This document shows, in pieces, positions 1-12,343 of a stretch of 64,000 bases of DNA. The stretch comes from Diorhabda sublineata (taxonomy: Eukaryota > Arthropoda > Insecta > Coleoptera > Chrysomelidae). Where the stretch lies: the NCBI RefSeq assembly GCF_026230105.1, contig NC_079484.1, positions 9,687,805-9,751,804 on the forward strand, read 5' to 3'. How positions within the stretch are numbered: position 1 is the first letter of the stretch; each line of letters opens with the position of its first letter. The notes under the pieces were generated by a model that searched no databases, was not told the DNA's origin, and saw only the letters and a list, made by a program, of their open reading frames with translations. Both the position numbers and the translations under genes were made by a program.

Positions 1-439
1 AAATGGGTATTCTAAGGGTTTTTCTTATTAAAGCATATGACGGGGTTATTTTGAACTCATAAGAACTAAATTTTATTATCAGACAATTGTATGAAGAAAT
101 AGAACCTTCGGTTCAATTTTAAAAAATACAATTAATTAACTCCAAAACAACGATTTGGATAAACGAGGATGGAAACATGGAACAGGTCGATAATGTTAAG
201 CGTCTAGTAACATATATAACCTAGAAAAAAACAGACAAAACAACATATAATTCGAATAAGATTCTTCACTGTACCATGATGGAATAATAATAATAATAAT
301 ATATGAAACAAAACAAACAGGATTAAATAAAATCTTAATTAGAAGCATTAGAAATCTGTATAGCAACAACAATAATTACGTCAGAATGCAAGATGAAAAA
401 TCAAGAATATTTAAAACAAACAATAAGACAATGCGTATT

Positions 440-1250
440 GCATATTTCCACTGTTATACACAATCATCTTCGATGAGGCTAGAAAAGAAATGAAAACCAG
501 TTTCAAAAGCTATAAAATAGGGCACTGGAAAATTAACACAGTTGCACTAACAGAAATTGTCATATTTGCAGAAGACAAAGAAACTCTAAACCAAAATCTC
601 GAATTGTACGACCAAACAATAAAAAAATTCAGTATGAACATAAACACAAATAAATTTAAGATGATGATAATAAACAAAAACACACACAAATAGTAAATAA
701 ACAAATAGAACACTTCAAATACCTTTTCTCAATGACATGAAAAATTAGAGAACTAAATAACAGAAAGAACAGCAAACGCAGGAAGAAAACATGTTTTCTA
801 GCATACAATGGAATAACCAAGGAAAGTATTATTTATACTCATACTAACTTATAGTTCCGAAGCATGAGCAACGACCGAAAGACACAGACATAGATACAAA
901 CAATAGAAATTAAATTCCTCCGGAAAATTGATTAGACCACATCAAAAACGAAACATACAGGCAAATATTAAATACACAACATTCAGAATAATAATTAGAC
1001 GAAAATCAACTAAAATGGTTTAGACTTGTGATAAGGTTGAATGAGGAAACGATTACAAGAAGAATGTTAGAAGCCAGAACAGTACGAACAAGAAATAGAG
1101 GAAGACCTTGATGGATAAAATCAACAAAACGACTGAGAACAGAAGGAAGAAACTACATGAAGTAATACCATAAACAAAAGAACAAAAACATTGGAAAAAA
1201 TTTTGAAAGAAAAAGAAACTCAACCCCACGTCTTACACCTGTAAGGGTAG
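440..1250 (+). mobile_element. Degenerate LINE (RTE/L1-like) reverse transcriptase and 3' tail
   Basis: Around 540-665 the translation VIFAEDKETLNQNLELYDQTI then KKFSMNINTNKFKMMI matches the RT catalytic FADD region (here FAED) and the following NVNKTK-like block. Farther on, out-of-frame pieces read QLKWFRLVIRLNEE, RRMLEARTV and RGRP, then LTPVRV, the usual LINE C-terminal tail. Many stops and frameshifts make it a fossil. Confidence 0.7.
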
Positions 1251-1458
1251 ATATACATATGGATTAAGTAAGATCAAATAAGAGAAAAATAAACCAACTT
1301 TGAACAGTATGAATTCTTTGTTATCAAACAGGTTGAGCACAAATGCTAATTAGAAGAGACACTGAGTAGCTTAGGGGAAGTGCATGAATTTATAAGTGGT
1401 CTTAAAATTGAAGTCTCCAGGATAATAAGGGGTGACCTTGACGTTCGTGGAAATTATG

Positions 1459-1604
1459 CTGAACACACTGTTTACACTAACACTACACAACTCTCATAAT
1501 TACACACCTTGAGTCTCTGAAGACGATTACTTGGTTATCTAAACGCGCGTCAGACAGTGTAATTGTGAGTGTTGGTGTAGTGATAGTGTAAACAGTGTTT
1601 TCAG
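1459..1604. mobile_element. Short palindromic MITE, copy 1
   Basis: 146 bp with imperfect terminal inverted repeats CTGAACACACTGTTTACACTA and its reverse complement near 1584-1604, around a core TCTGAAGACGATTACTTGG. Related copies occur at 5890-6142, 8884-9010 (inverted), 40090-40200 and as fragments near 54939 and 58880. The right flank (TATCACCAACGGTTCCAGAA) is also shared with the 5890 and 8884 copies, so the repeat may be longer than the inverted part. Confidence 0.65.
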
Positions 1605-1959
1605 TATGAATATCACCAACGGTTCCAGAAATTCTAACTTAAATGAGGAAATTAGGTTAGCAATGGAAACTGACAGATAGAAGAGGAATGGCATTCTTCT
1701 TGTATAATTTGGGTAATATATTCCACATAGTTAATTGTTCACCAATGTTTTGCTTATTATTATAATACTCATGCTATACTATAAATAGCTTTGGAATTGT
1801 ATCAATTATGAATTTGTTATTTTCTGTCTTGTTTCATTCAATAGAGAAGCTAGAAGATATTTTTAATTAACACTTTTGTAAAACAATAAAAAAGGAGAGC
1901 AAAGAAAAACTAAAAAATAGAAAATAAGCTGGGGAAGGAAAATATAATGAGATTCAGCA

Positions 1960-2140
1960 AAGACTCAACTGAGTTGGGCTTATAATGAGAAGAAAACCAA
2001 CTAAAATGATCCAAAGAATAACGCAATGGAGGCCAAGGAGAAGAAGCAAGCCGAGAAAGACTTGGAGAAACAAAATAGAGGAGGACATAAGAACACTTAA
2101 TATAAAATTGAAAGGCTTGATGATGATGATGAAAACAATA
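1960..2140 (+). mobile_element. LINE 3' tail fragment
   Basis: The translation KTWRNKIEEDIRTLNIKLKG is the familiar RPRKRW-EEDLR tail of LINE reverse transcriptases, preceded by degenerate QLSWAYN-like sequence. Short and broken. Confidence 0.45.
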
Positions 2141-3977
2141 AAATAAAACTAGAAGAGAAAGTTACAAAGTTAGACGAGACGATTCTTTTGTTCTGAATCT
2201 GTTTTCAAAAGTCTTCTAACACATACACATTTCAAGTGATATTAATATGCAAGAAGTAATTTTAGTTGATTTACTCTTTTGGTTGATAGATATTTCATGT
2301 TTATTCCCAACGGTACTCTACCAGATAACTAGTGCCTCATTTTCCTGGGTATCGTGATTTCAAGGTAATATATAGGTAAAACGAGTTCAATGCTCAAAAC
2401 TGATACCTCTCAAAGCTTGAACATAAAATCTCAAGCAATACCAAACTCATACCACAAAGTGACTACCTTGAAGTTATGTATTCCTTTTAAAAGATATGAA
2501 TAACAGCTGACATCAGATTTGGGAATTTGATAGTACTCTTCGATTTTGCTGGAAATGATGAAATTTAAATGATGAATTTAATTTGTTTCAATTATTTTTA
2601 GCAGCTTTTCAGGTGATTAATACATAATAGACACAAAATATATGGAAACTAGATTTAAACTCGATTAAAAGTTTGCAAAGAAACTGGTTTAATTTGATGA
2701 TCTTGGAAAAAAAAATATTTTTGCACTTTTGATTTTCTGAAAAATGAAACATTTAATTTATTGTTCAAAGATGGCAACTAAACTGAAAAATATATAAAAA
2801 CAGCAATTTGAAAAGAAATTAAATTTACTTGGAATTAGAACAAAATGTATACGAAAAAACCTTCTTATGTTAATTTGAAATATATAAGATCTTAAGTTAA
2901 AATATGCATATTTGTGAAATATTTCAAAAAGTACAGATCATTTGCTTGTAATAGAATCTGTGTTTGTCACTGTAATTTTATATCAGCAGATATTAGAAAA
3001 TATGTGATTTAGCTTTGTTAGGAAATAAAGCTTTACATTCATTTTTAATAGAAATATTCCACAAGTTTAACAATCATTCAAAATATGTAGACACTTTTCC
3101 ATAAAAATATTAACACTTATTCAATCCTTCATAAAGTAAATATCTCAAGATAAATATTCGATACCTATATTTCATTGTTTCTTCAATTTCTTATTTCTTA
3201 GCCCTTTTATATATGTTTATTCTTCTAAATTTTCTTGAAGAAATTTAGAAGAATAAACATATTTCATTGTTTTAACCAAAAAATTACAAGCAAGTCTTGG
3301 CATTAAATTATTGACTATAATGACAACTCAGTTATCAAAATCAGTAGGGCATTTGTTTAAATCTAAAATAATCAATGATAATGTCTGGCAATAGCAAAAT
3401 ATGGATTTACTTAAATATTTGGAAAATTCTTATACACTCATTTAATAAAAAAGAGGAAACATTCTTTCCAGCTTGTTTTAAAGAAAAAACAATGATGAAT
3501 TTCTTCGAGTAATTTCAAGTATACTAACTACACAAAAATTTAGTTGCATATATTGTTATACAAAATATTTTGAGAAATTTACTGTTGAATTCAAATCATT
3601 AAATTCAAATATGCACACATATATAATCGCACAATAAGGATAAAGTAGCATTCAAGTTAGAATTTTACGAAATTATTTATTAAAGAAAATTTTAGTACAA
3701 TAATTTATGACTACTCGGTTTTTAGAGTTGGTAATTATTAAATTGGTTATTTTTTTATATTTTCATTTACATAACATATATGAGCATACAATTCATGCAT
3801 AATTATAATCAACTATCTTTTAAATTATGTATTCCCATTCTAAAGATTGTAGAACTTCATTCTCAGTGCTAATATTTTCCAACAATGCAAATTTTTCATT
3901 TTTCCTTTCCACAATTCGTATCTTTTATGAAAAATTCGCTTAATTAAACGATCTAATAACTATGTTCAATACCCTTC
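2141..3977. other. AT-rich intergenic stretch with one long perfect palindrome
   Basis: No exon or transposon protein was recognised. The only structure is a hairpin at 3211-3262 with 22-bp perfect arms (ATATGTTTATTCTTCTAAAT and complement) and an 8-nt loop. Confidence 0.5.
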
Positions 3978-5200
3978 TTAACCCTTAACTACCATGGCCG
4001 GGTCATATTTGACCCTATACGCTGCGAATCATATTGTTTTAAATTAATTATATATTTTCCATTTTGTTCATGATTCCGCGCTCATAAAATTTCTGGTCCT
4101 TATCAGCAAAAAACTGAACTAGATGCGATTGAAGGTCATCATCATTTGTGAAAGTTTTACAATTCAAAGAATTCTGCAAACTTAGAAATGAATAGTAATC
4201 AGATAGTGCAAGATCAGGGCTGTATGGAGGATGTGGTATCACTTCCTACCCAAGCTCCAATAGTTTCCCACGAGTTGCCAGAGATGTGTGAGGCCTTTCA
4301 TTATTATGGTGGGACACTAAATCTTTCCGATTCGACAATTCTGACCTTTTTCTTTAATTGCATCAGAATTTATCGTTTGATTCCTTAGAAGCAGCTGAAA
4401 AAACACAACACCTTTGTAATCCCACCAAACTGACAGCATGAGCTTTTTTGTTGTCTTTCAGCTTTCAATGTGGTTTTTGCTAATGTTCCATGATCGTTTT
4501 CGAACTATGATACTGTAGAGGACCCATTTTTCATAACCAGTGATGATTCTTTTCAAAAAAGGGTCGGTTTCATTTCGTTTAAGATGCATTTCGCAAATTT
4601 TGATTCTTTGTGTTAAATGAATTTCTTTCAAATCGTGTGTTACCCAAATATCAAGGTTCTTAACTAGTTCAAGACATTTCAACTGTTTTTTAATTGTTGT
4701 GTGAGAATATGAGTAAAAAGCGAAGGTACTTAGTTGCCAACCATATATATTTAACTAATTGGAAGTAGAGCGGGTTGCTCACGCATCTACCTAATCTTTA
4801 AGCGACTATAGACCTACCTATCGTAAAAGCCAGGTAGCTATTGTCAGTCGTTAGTGACTTGCAGCCATTTGGGGTCAAATTTGACCAACTTATGATTCAA
4901 AAGTGACATAAAAACAATTTGTGAATAATAAAAATGGCGAGTCCTAGCAATAGTAAGAGGGTTTTAACAAAAAATGAACTTTAAAACGAACTACAACATA
5001 TTATGGATTGCAAAATGATTATGAGTTTTGATCAAGTAAGTGAACATAACAGTTATGATTCTCTATTTGAGCAAGAAATACAGAATGAAGATAATGAAAG
5101 AAACGTTGATAATTTGTTTAGGCGTAATTGTAATTTCAGTTCACTTATCCTCTACAGAGAAGTAAAACATTGTGATTGTATAATTGTATAAACAAATCTT
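3978..5200. mobile_element. piggyBac-like element end with N-terminal ORF remnant
   Basis: TTAA at 3978-3981 is followed by CCCTTAACTACC and a GGGTCATATTTGACCC hairpin typical of piggyBac-type ends. A similar GGGGTCAAATTTGACC lies at 4870. Downstream, an ATG near 4934 gives MASPSNSKRVLTKNEL and then an acidic stretch (5003-5191), as in piggyBac transposase N-termini. The mariner relic at 4045-4700 sits between these parts, so it may be a nested insertion. No right end was found. Confidence 0.35.
4045..4700 (-). pseudogene. Mariner transposase relic
   Basis: The minus strand has two frames of a mariner-family transposase. 4682 to 4458 encodes LDIWVTHDLKEIHLTQRIKI with KRNETDPFLKRIITGYEKWV (the first catalytic Asp region, TGDEKWV, here Y). 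4242 to 4048 encodes HPPYSPDLALSDYYSFLSLQ and FFADKDQKFYERGI, the C-terminal DDD region. The middle is frameshifted. Confidence 0.85.
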
Positions 5201-5889
5201 AAAAGACAAAGGTGAATGCTACTGTGTTTAACATTATAAAAACTTTAGGTATATTATCAAAAATAGCACTTTTGAAATTAACAGATACAAATTTTATTTT
5301 TTAGGCGTTGCTAGATTCACTGTGCTTCGAATTATTGAATATAGAAAGGTTGGAATAATCGTCTCTTCTAACTATTATGGAGGTCGTCCAGGAATTATAG
5401 AAACCTTCGAAAATACAACAAAAAATATAATTCGGTGTATTGTTCAGTTTTTTTTAATGAATGAAATTATAAAATAATAAACAAATGACAAGATTTACCA
5501 CAAATTTCTTGATCATCATTACATAAAGTTATGAAAGAAATAAATTTTAAGTAAGCCAAAAAATATACTAATTTTTAAATGAAGTGAATAATTCATATGT
5601 TACCGATAGAATAAAATTGTATGTAGGCTGCCACCATATCATTGTAAATTTAACTCTTCAGAATTTAATAGGACTCGAGTAAAAAATGAAGTTGCAGCCA
5701 AAAATATTACTTTTAAACAAAAAGATTTAAAGAATCTTCTAATGCAAGCCTAGGATTGTGGATGGTCTTATAGAATCGATAATTGTTTCTTTCTCTAGTG
5801 ATATTAGTGAGGCATATTCTCAGTGAATAATTATTCATAACTTTATAAAAATTTGTTTAGTGTTTCTTTAGTTAATAAATAATAGACAA

Positions 5890-6142
5890 ACTGAATACAC
5901 TGTTTACAGTACCACTACACCAACACTCACCATTACACTGTCTGAGTGTCTGGGTGGGTAGGTAGTCTCTGAAGACAATAACTTGGTTATTGAAACGAGC
6001 GTCAGTCAGTGTAATTGTGAGTGTTAGTGTAAACTACTTATATACTGAAGATAAGTAGTTTACTTTCAGTATCTGAAGACGATAACTTGGTTATCGAAAC
6101 AGACAGTGTAATTGTGAATGTTGGTGTAAACAGCGGGTTCAA
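5890..6142. mobile_element. Palindromic MITE, copy 2 (partly duplicated)
   Basis: Begins CTGAATACACTGTTTACAGT and carries two copies of the TCTGAAGACRATAACTTGG core (about 5973 and 6072). It ends near GTAAACAGCGGGTTCAATAT. The right flank shares TCACCAACGGTTCCAGAAAT with copy 1. Confidence 0.6.
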
Positions 6143-6235
6143 TATATATATCACCAACGGTTCCAGAAATTCCAACTTAAATAATAGACAATGTAATAAT
6201 AATTCTGATAGAGGTACTGTCAAATGCTTTCTTAC

Positions 6236-6450
6236 AAATAATATACTATTTGGAAGTTTCCTGTTCTATATAGGTACCTAATCTTACTATGAAATGTTCC
6301 AAATAAGAAATCTATGGAAAAAGTGATGAGAAATATATTATTCTGCTAAATTGTATTACATACAGATATTTTTGATGATTTATTTCTACATAGAACAAAA
6401 AATATTTTTTGTATTTGTAAATCAAATAAGTTCTTGTATGGAAGATTTTC
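6236..6450. repeat. Dispersed repeat, intact copy
   Basis: TACTATTTGGAAGTTTCCTG, TATAGGTACCTAATCTTRCT and GATGATTTATTTCTA blocks recur in the same order at 30097-30175 and 30520-30600, where the repeat is split by a hairpin element. This copy is the uninterrupted version. Confidence 0.6.
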
Positions 6451-7279
6451 TTATTTTTCATACACAACCAATTTTTTATTCAACTGACCTTCATTTCTCA
6501 CATAGCTCAGTTTTCAGAAAAAAAAAACATCCCCTTAATAGTGATCAGAAACAACACAGAGCTTATCATTGTTGCAAAAATTTTTTCACCAATAAATACA
6601 ATTGTTGATTTCAAAAGAGTTTATTACAGTGTGAACAGAAAGAAGTTAATCTAAATATTACTAGAAATAGAAATTCCAAATAAACTGATTATGGTTTTGG
6701 AAGAAAGTAATTTTTTGTCGACCTCCTACTCCATTTGAAAATTTCAATAAAATATCAGTCTCCATTCAAAAAGATCCTCTATCTACATTTTGAAACTCTA
6801 CTTCTAAGGTTGAAATCAAAGTAAATCTTAGTAAATTTGTGATGACACTTATAGCTTTCCTTTCGAAAATGATCTTATTTTTTCCAAATTATACCATCAG
6901 CTCACCTGTTCTCACTTTGATATGGTGGGTCAAATGAAGACATCCATTCAATTCATTGTATTCAGCCGAAAATGGACTTGTCAATAAAAAAAGTAAAATG
7001 AAAATAAATTCGTTAATCTTAACAATGTTAACGATGTTAATCACAAGACATAATAAAACAAGTAAATATACCCTCAAAGTTTTCAATCATTTGTCAAATA
7101 CCTAAACTAAGGTATATCCGTATACAAAAGTTGGTGCTGCATTGGTAAGGGGGGAGGTAAGTATCTCAATTCATCTAATTTGAATAAAATTAATTGGGAC
7201 GTAGAATGCAACTTCTATTTCTTATATTCGCTGTTATACAGCTGCCAGATTGGAGCTTAGTTGCCACCAAGGACCCAAC

Positions 7280-7850
7280 CCGTGTACTACCATCTTATCC
7301 AAATCAACTTCAATACTTGGAACTTAGTTGAGGGCTGCAACCGTCTGTAGATAAGTCTCAGTTCTCATCTATAATACATATAAGTCAGATTTGTTTTTAA
7401 TTTAAAACTGTTTTTTATCCATTTTGCTATCTTGGATATACGGTTAATTCCCTGATAGGACTCCAGTTAATATTCATAAATTGTTCTTACTTAGGTTGGT
7501 ACATTCAGCAGATCATCTCTGGTTGTAGTTTCCCAAGAGAAACTTTGCATATCTCAGCCCGTGTAGGTTGTCCCAGTAATTGGTTTTACCCTTATCTACT
7601 AACTCGTTTAATTTGTCTAGGCAGTTTAGATTTTATGATATTGGAGCTTAAAGCTCTAATGGCTGCTTGACTAGCAAACAGGATGATGATTTCTTATTTA
7701 AGATACTTCCTATCTAGATTTAACTTGACACCTTTTTCGATTGCATAAATTTCTGCTTGAAAAATGCTTGGGGTATTGCCCAAGCTTTTGAAGTGTGGTT
7801 CAGGGCCTGTACACTCCTTCTACACGCCTGTACTTCTACAACTTGATATT
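7280..7850 (-). mobile_element. Non-LTR retrotransposon (jockey/R1-like) 3' fragment
   Basis: Nucleotide blocks such as CTGATAGGACTCC, GTAGTTTCCCAAGAG/TAGCTTCCCATGAG and AACTGGTTTTAC-like repeat in the same order at 18640-18790. That second copy reads as an RNase H tail of a non-LTR element on the minus strand. This copy is more decayed. Confidence 0.45.
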
Positions 7851-8454
7851 AAGATAAATTAAAATAAAAGCTAAACTTTTATGGTACTTCATTCTTCCTT
7901 CCAGGATTGGTCATTTTTTAAGGACTTCTTTGGCAATTAGACAATATTTATTTCAGAATCAGTGATAATGAAATAAACTCAAAATCGGACTGTAATGTTT
8001 TTTATGAATGTTTTAGTTTGAAAAGTTATCATAAATCAAATAAGCTTCCAGAATTCCAAGGTAGGTCAAATTACTGACAATTAAATTTTTTGAAACAATT
8101 ATTTTCCTCATTAACTCAAGTAGTCCGCTTTTTCTCTACAAATTTGTCTGAGCCTGAATCTCATCACCAGTTTTTATTGCCCTGTAAAACTCATATGCTT
8201 ATGTTTATAATAAAGTTTCCTATTTTCAATGTTGTATGTTAAGTAATCGAGTTAAACTTCAAAAACTAATATTTGAAATAAAAATGAATGAATTAGTATT
8301 CAAACATTATTTGTTTTTGTACTAAACATTTTAAGTAGCATCATCTCATATTCATGCACTTATACTGATACATACCATAATGTAATGAATGATAGAAGTA
8401 AATATTTGAAGATTCAAAAATTGTTAATTTTATAAAAGTCATGCACATGCATAC

Positions 8455-8742
8455 CTTTCCCCCTCCCTTGACCAGGGGGAGTTAAAGGAGGCCCAAGCAC
8501 ATTACACTGAGCATTCAAAGTGTCAATGCTAGACACAGAAGAAGAAGGAGGAATTATTGCACCTCCTTTATTGTTATTCAAACCTAAGTTCTCTTCAGAT
8601 GGGACAGAAATTCTTGCACATCTAGATCGTCCTGGCCTTGGTGATAACCCAGTTTTTACTTGGTGGTGATGATCAGGAACCCATGAATCCCAATGAAGGT
8701 CGGGTATATCATTGCAATCTTTATCTCCTCGTTTTAGTTTAT
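8455..8742 (-). CDS. ksr: KSR coding exon 3 (proline/serine-rich CA2 linker)
   Basis: This exon is open throughout in the phase left by exon 2 (1 nt carried over). It has a TTTTTTAG acceptor before 8742 and an AAAG|GTATGC donor after 8455. It encodes about 95 residues containing DLHWDSWVPDHHH, SPRPGRSR, IPPSSSVSSIDTLN and GPPLTPPGQGRGK. The absence of stops over 288 bp of AT-rich DNA, both splice sites and the matching phase support it. The KSR assignment of this exon rests on continuity with exons 1-2 and the TPP-rich character of the CA2 region. Confidence 0.8.
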
Positions 8743-11321
8743 CTAAAAAATAAATCAGAATGTTTAATAAAATATATTACGAGGTATAATTTTCGAATTT
8801 ATAGTTTTTACAAATGACTTTCCTGATATTACATATATTGCTTTAAATTTATGAAAAACAAATTGAAAAAAGCTGAAAATTGGCGATAAGTTAGCTTTAC
8901 TCGAATCTTTGGTGATATTCATACCAAAAACATTGCTTACTACCACTTCACCGACACTCACATTTACAATGTTTGATACTCAGTTTTATAACGATGTTAT
9001 CATCTTCAAAGAATGGTAGTAAATAGTATTTTGTCAGTGTAGGTTATTGTATGAAAAGATTTTTGATACTTTAAACTGGATAGCTTTTAGAAATTTTGTT
9101 GGTAGAGCTGAAACCAAAACTTCAGCAAAGAAAAAAACTGGTAATTTACTAAAATAGACCAAAAAACATTTATTAAAGACGATATAGAAAGAGATCTAAA
9201 GTGAGTAATTTGAAGGAAATTAAGGAAATACAAAATATTTCTGTTTTTATTATTTCTAATTGATAAGTATGATCATAGTAGGCAAATATTGTACTTTATT
9301 ATAGTTCCAAACAAATCAGAGAATACAATTTGAGTTTGTTGTCTTGTTTTTAGTGAACTTTTATTCAATATTTATTCTTATTCTTTAACTGTGAATTATT
9401 TTTCCAGTGTTTATGATTCTAGTTTAATCCCAGTTAACCCCCAATCCCCAAAGTTTGAGGTTTTTTGGTCTAAAAGATTGTTTGGATGCAGGTTAAAGGA
9501 ATAACAGATGTAAGATCTATGTATAATCCCAACTTTGAAACACAGCAGAGGCTTGGTGATGGTTTGTGGAAGTTTTGAAAGAAGGACGACTGGTGACCGG
9601 TAAAATTTAAAGAATTTTGAAGAAATCCTTTCCTCAAAACTGTTCAAAGAGTATTTGATAATATTGGAAAGAAAGAATGTACTGAAAGTAATTATTTGAC
9701 CGTCACAGTCGTCCGACCTCAACTCTATTGAGTTGTGGGACAAATTGGACATGAAGTCAATGCACTACTAGATGACAAGTTTTTACAGAGAATGCCAAAA
9801 TTGGGCAATGAATCCAAACTTTAAATATGTAACAATTAAAGTCTGTAATTTTATTATTACTGTATTTTTATCTATACTTCCAACTCACATCTTTGGAATA
9901 TCCTGCAAAACGAATGGAACCAAATAAACGACGATTATTTGTCAAAATTGTTAGAGAATACCAAAATTGTGTATTGAAAATTTATATTTGTAACAATTAC
10001 AGATTGTAGTTTTATTATTACTATATTCTTTAAAATATAAAGATCAAAATCAACTGTATTGTTTTTATGTGTTGTATATCACGCAAACTATAAGGTGAGC
10101 AACAAGTGTTATATCAATTTTTACAAAAATTTAAATGCAAATTATTATTGTTACATCAAATAAGTAGCCAGTGTAAACTTTACTGAATGTACCTTTTAGG
10201 AAATTTATTTATACACTTTCAAGTTAAAGGTATAATAAGTTTATTATTTTAGAAGGCGTCTATACAAAGAATTAAATTATAAAACAAAACAATACCAATT
10301 TTTTTGATTAAAAAATATATTTACTTGATTATAACTAGTTGTTTGAGCATATATACTTACTGACATATCTTTTTAAGCTATGTAAAGCTCTACACAATTT
10401 ATTCAATTCTTCTGGTTTATAACCTTTATCACTTAAAATACTTTTCAATTCATTTTCTGGTTTTTCTTGGAGTTCTTCAACCGAAGATATCCTTTGACAA
10501 AGACCAAGAATACTTGAATTTTCTAAACCTACTACTTGCAACCACTGTGTAAGTGATGGTATATGCTCATCACATACTGTTTTTAATTTCGATTTTATTA
10601 CCAATTGTTCTGAAAACATCGTTATGAGTTTTCCCTGAAAATTAAGTAATTAGAACAGAAATTGTCAGTAAATGAAGAGAGGTACGTTAATTGGGCATAT
10701 CTAATCCTACATATATTTGATATGGGAAAAAATGAGGAATATCTAAGCAAAATTAATCTTGAAATTTTAATAGATCATAGTTATTCTCTTCTGAAAATTT
10801 AGACACAGTTGTAAATTGAAATGAAAATATATCATTTATTGAAATATTTATGGAAAGTATATTTCTAAGAACCCAAATACGTCTTCGCGGTAGTGTACCT
10901 ATATATGTGAGATAACAGTGAGATAACAATTAATAATTATAAATATATTTTCCATGATAAATCCTTGTTATGTTGATACTTATAACTGGCAACGGAAAAT
11001 GTTTAAATAGTATAAACAGCTAATATTTAAATATTAAGTGTCAATTATTCAATTGCACTTTAATTTCTATATATTATAATGAAAACAAGTTGGTAAACAT
11101 CAGTTAACAAATATATTGAAAATACTTGATATATCAAACTAGAGCTAATTAAACTTTACCTCTAAAGTTCTCATTTCTTTCTGCGTTAATTCTGCACTTG
11201 TAGCACATTGTGTTCTTAGTCCTTCTAATCGTTGAGCAGAAACATCAATCATGGATTGTATTATATGAAGGGTTTTTCGAAGTTCTTGATCTGACCCTCG
11301 TTCTGATCCCTCATCAGCCAT
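8455..11321 (-). CDS. ksr: Kinase suppressor of Ras (KSR), N-terminal exons 1-3, partial
   Basis: KSR is the pseudokinase scaffold that brings Raf, MEK and ERK together in Ras signalling. Three coding exons on the minus strand join in phase: 11160-11321 (54 codons, ATG at 11321), 10361-10634 and 8455-8742, giving about 241 residues. Exon 1 carries the family's N-terminal coiled coil (IDVSAQRLEGLRTQCA, then LTQKEMRTLE), which matches the LIDIS-LRGLRTKCA-LTQQEIRTLE region of vertebrate KSR. Exon 2 continues with the CC-SAM (CA1) fold, including LTQWLQVVGL and LCRALHSLKRY. Exon 3 is a Pro/Ser-rich linker (CA2) with SPRPGRSR and GPPLTPPGQG. All junctions are GT-AG. Exon 3 ends in phase 1, so the gene continues leftward; the C1 and kinase-like exons were not found in the window. 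Intron 2 holds a Tc1 relic and a MITE copy. GTG at 11333 is also in frame, but ATG 11321 gives MADEG, the expected start. Confidence 0.88.
8884..9010. mobile_element. MITE copy 3, inverted, in KSR intron 2
   Basis: Reverse complement gives GAAGATGATAACATCGTTAT, then TGTAAATGTGAGTGTCGGTG and TATGAATATCACCAAAG, matching the core and right flank of copies 1 and 2. Confidence 0.5.
9430..9860 (+). pseudogene. Tc1-like transposase relic in KSR intron 2
   Basis: Plus-strand pieces read TLKHSRGLVMVCGS (from HGGGSVMVWG) and SQSSDLNSIEL then WDKLD (from SPDLNPIEHLWDELD), the two DDE blocks of Tc1 transposases, with frameshifts between. It runs antisense to KSR. Confidence 0.7.
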
Positions 11322-12009
11322 TACAAATATCACAGCACTGTTACAGTTTAGTATTTACAATTATGAAAACAATATTTACATATCAAATATCCTTTTTTAC
11401 AAATTACATTTAATTTTCTGCGTTTTCTGTCAATCATCTTTCACTAGTCTGTTCAGATGTCACAATTTGCGAGTATCATTTAGTAATCTGAGCCATATTT
11501 TAGCGCTTCAACAAAAAATATCCCGTATTCACCGTTTTCCAAGGGTAACGTCATTATATAGTAAAATGATGGCAGAAATAAATATTTTTATGAAAAAATC
11601 ACACCGTTGTACAAAGTAAGTTGTTTGCCACATGCAACAATATAGCCAAATTATGATTATGTATTATTATTACAATGATGCTGTACAAATGTCGTATCAA
11701 TAATAATTATTGCACACATGAAAACTAAGTCACAAACAGTGTCAATACAAATCAATAATGATGGCTGACGATAGAAACAGGGAATTTCAAATTTTGAAAA
11801 GTATATAATAAAATATTTAAACCTTTCTAACGAAAATTTCGAAAAAACGTTTCAATTTTATTGAAACATGTAAAGAATAGGCTTATTTTATTTATTTACA
11901 AAATACAAAAAATAAAAAATTATTAGGTTTCCAAAAAGACGTTAGCAATTTCGGGCTACGGTATTCTGGTTAAAACCAAACTTTTAAATTATGGTTGCTA
12001 TTCAAAACC

Positions 12010-12341
12010 TAGGCAACCTCAACGATACCTAAATATATTACAAAATAATATGCTAAAGGAATACCTTTGGCACAGCGACATCAGATATATTTCCAGCAAG
12101 ATGGAGCGCTCTCTCATAATTCAAGTGTTCATTTGGGTATACTTCTTTTTATGGTCATACTTAAAAAATAAGATTTTTGCAAATCGGCAAAATAATATAG
12201 ATGAACTCCGAGCCTCAACCGAAGAAGCATTCAGAAACATACAAAAGCAACCCTTTATGATTTTAAATACCTTAAAGACGAATTGAAACTGTATGTGGTT
12301 TATGTATAAGACAAAATGGACGATAGTTTGAACATTTTTAT
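12010..12341 (+). pseudogene. Mariner-like transposase C-terminal fragment
   Basis: Reads QRHQIYFQQDGALSHNSSVH and, in a second frame, SYLKNKIFANRQNNIDELRA then EEAFRNIQKQ. These are the catalytic FQQDGAPPH and WGYLKN-NNIDELR blocks of the mariner-like transposases found in many insects. It abuts the miniature element that begins at 12344. Confidence 0.75.
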
Positions 12342-12343
12342 TA

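Noticed and set aside
6889..7086. Candidate fourth KSR exon on the minus strand (SPFSAEYNELNGCLHLTHHI, followed by a GTGAGC donor)
   Set aside because: It has a plausible donor but a weak acceptor (ACAAG), and the peptide does not resemble the known KSR region between the Pro-rich segment and the C1 domain.
9411..9752. 113-codon minus-strand open frame
   Set aside because: It is antisense to a Tc1 transposase relic and has no recognisable protein character.
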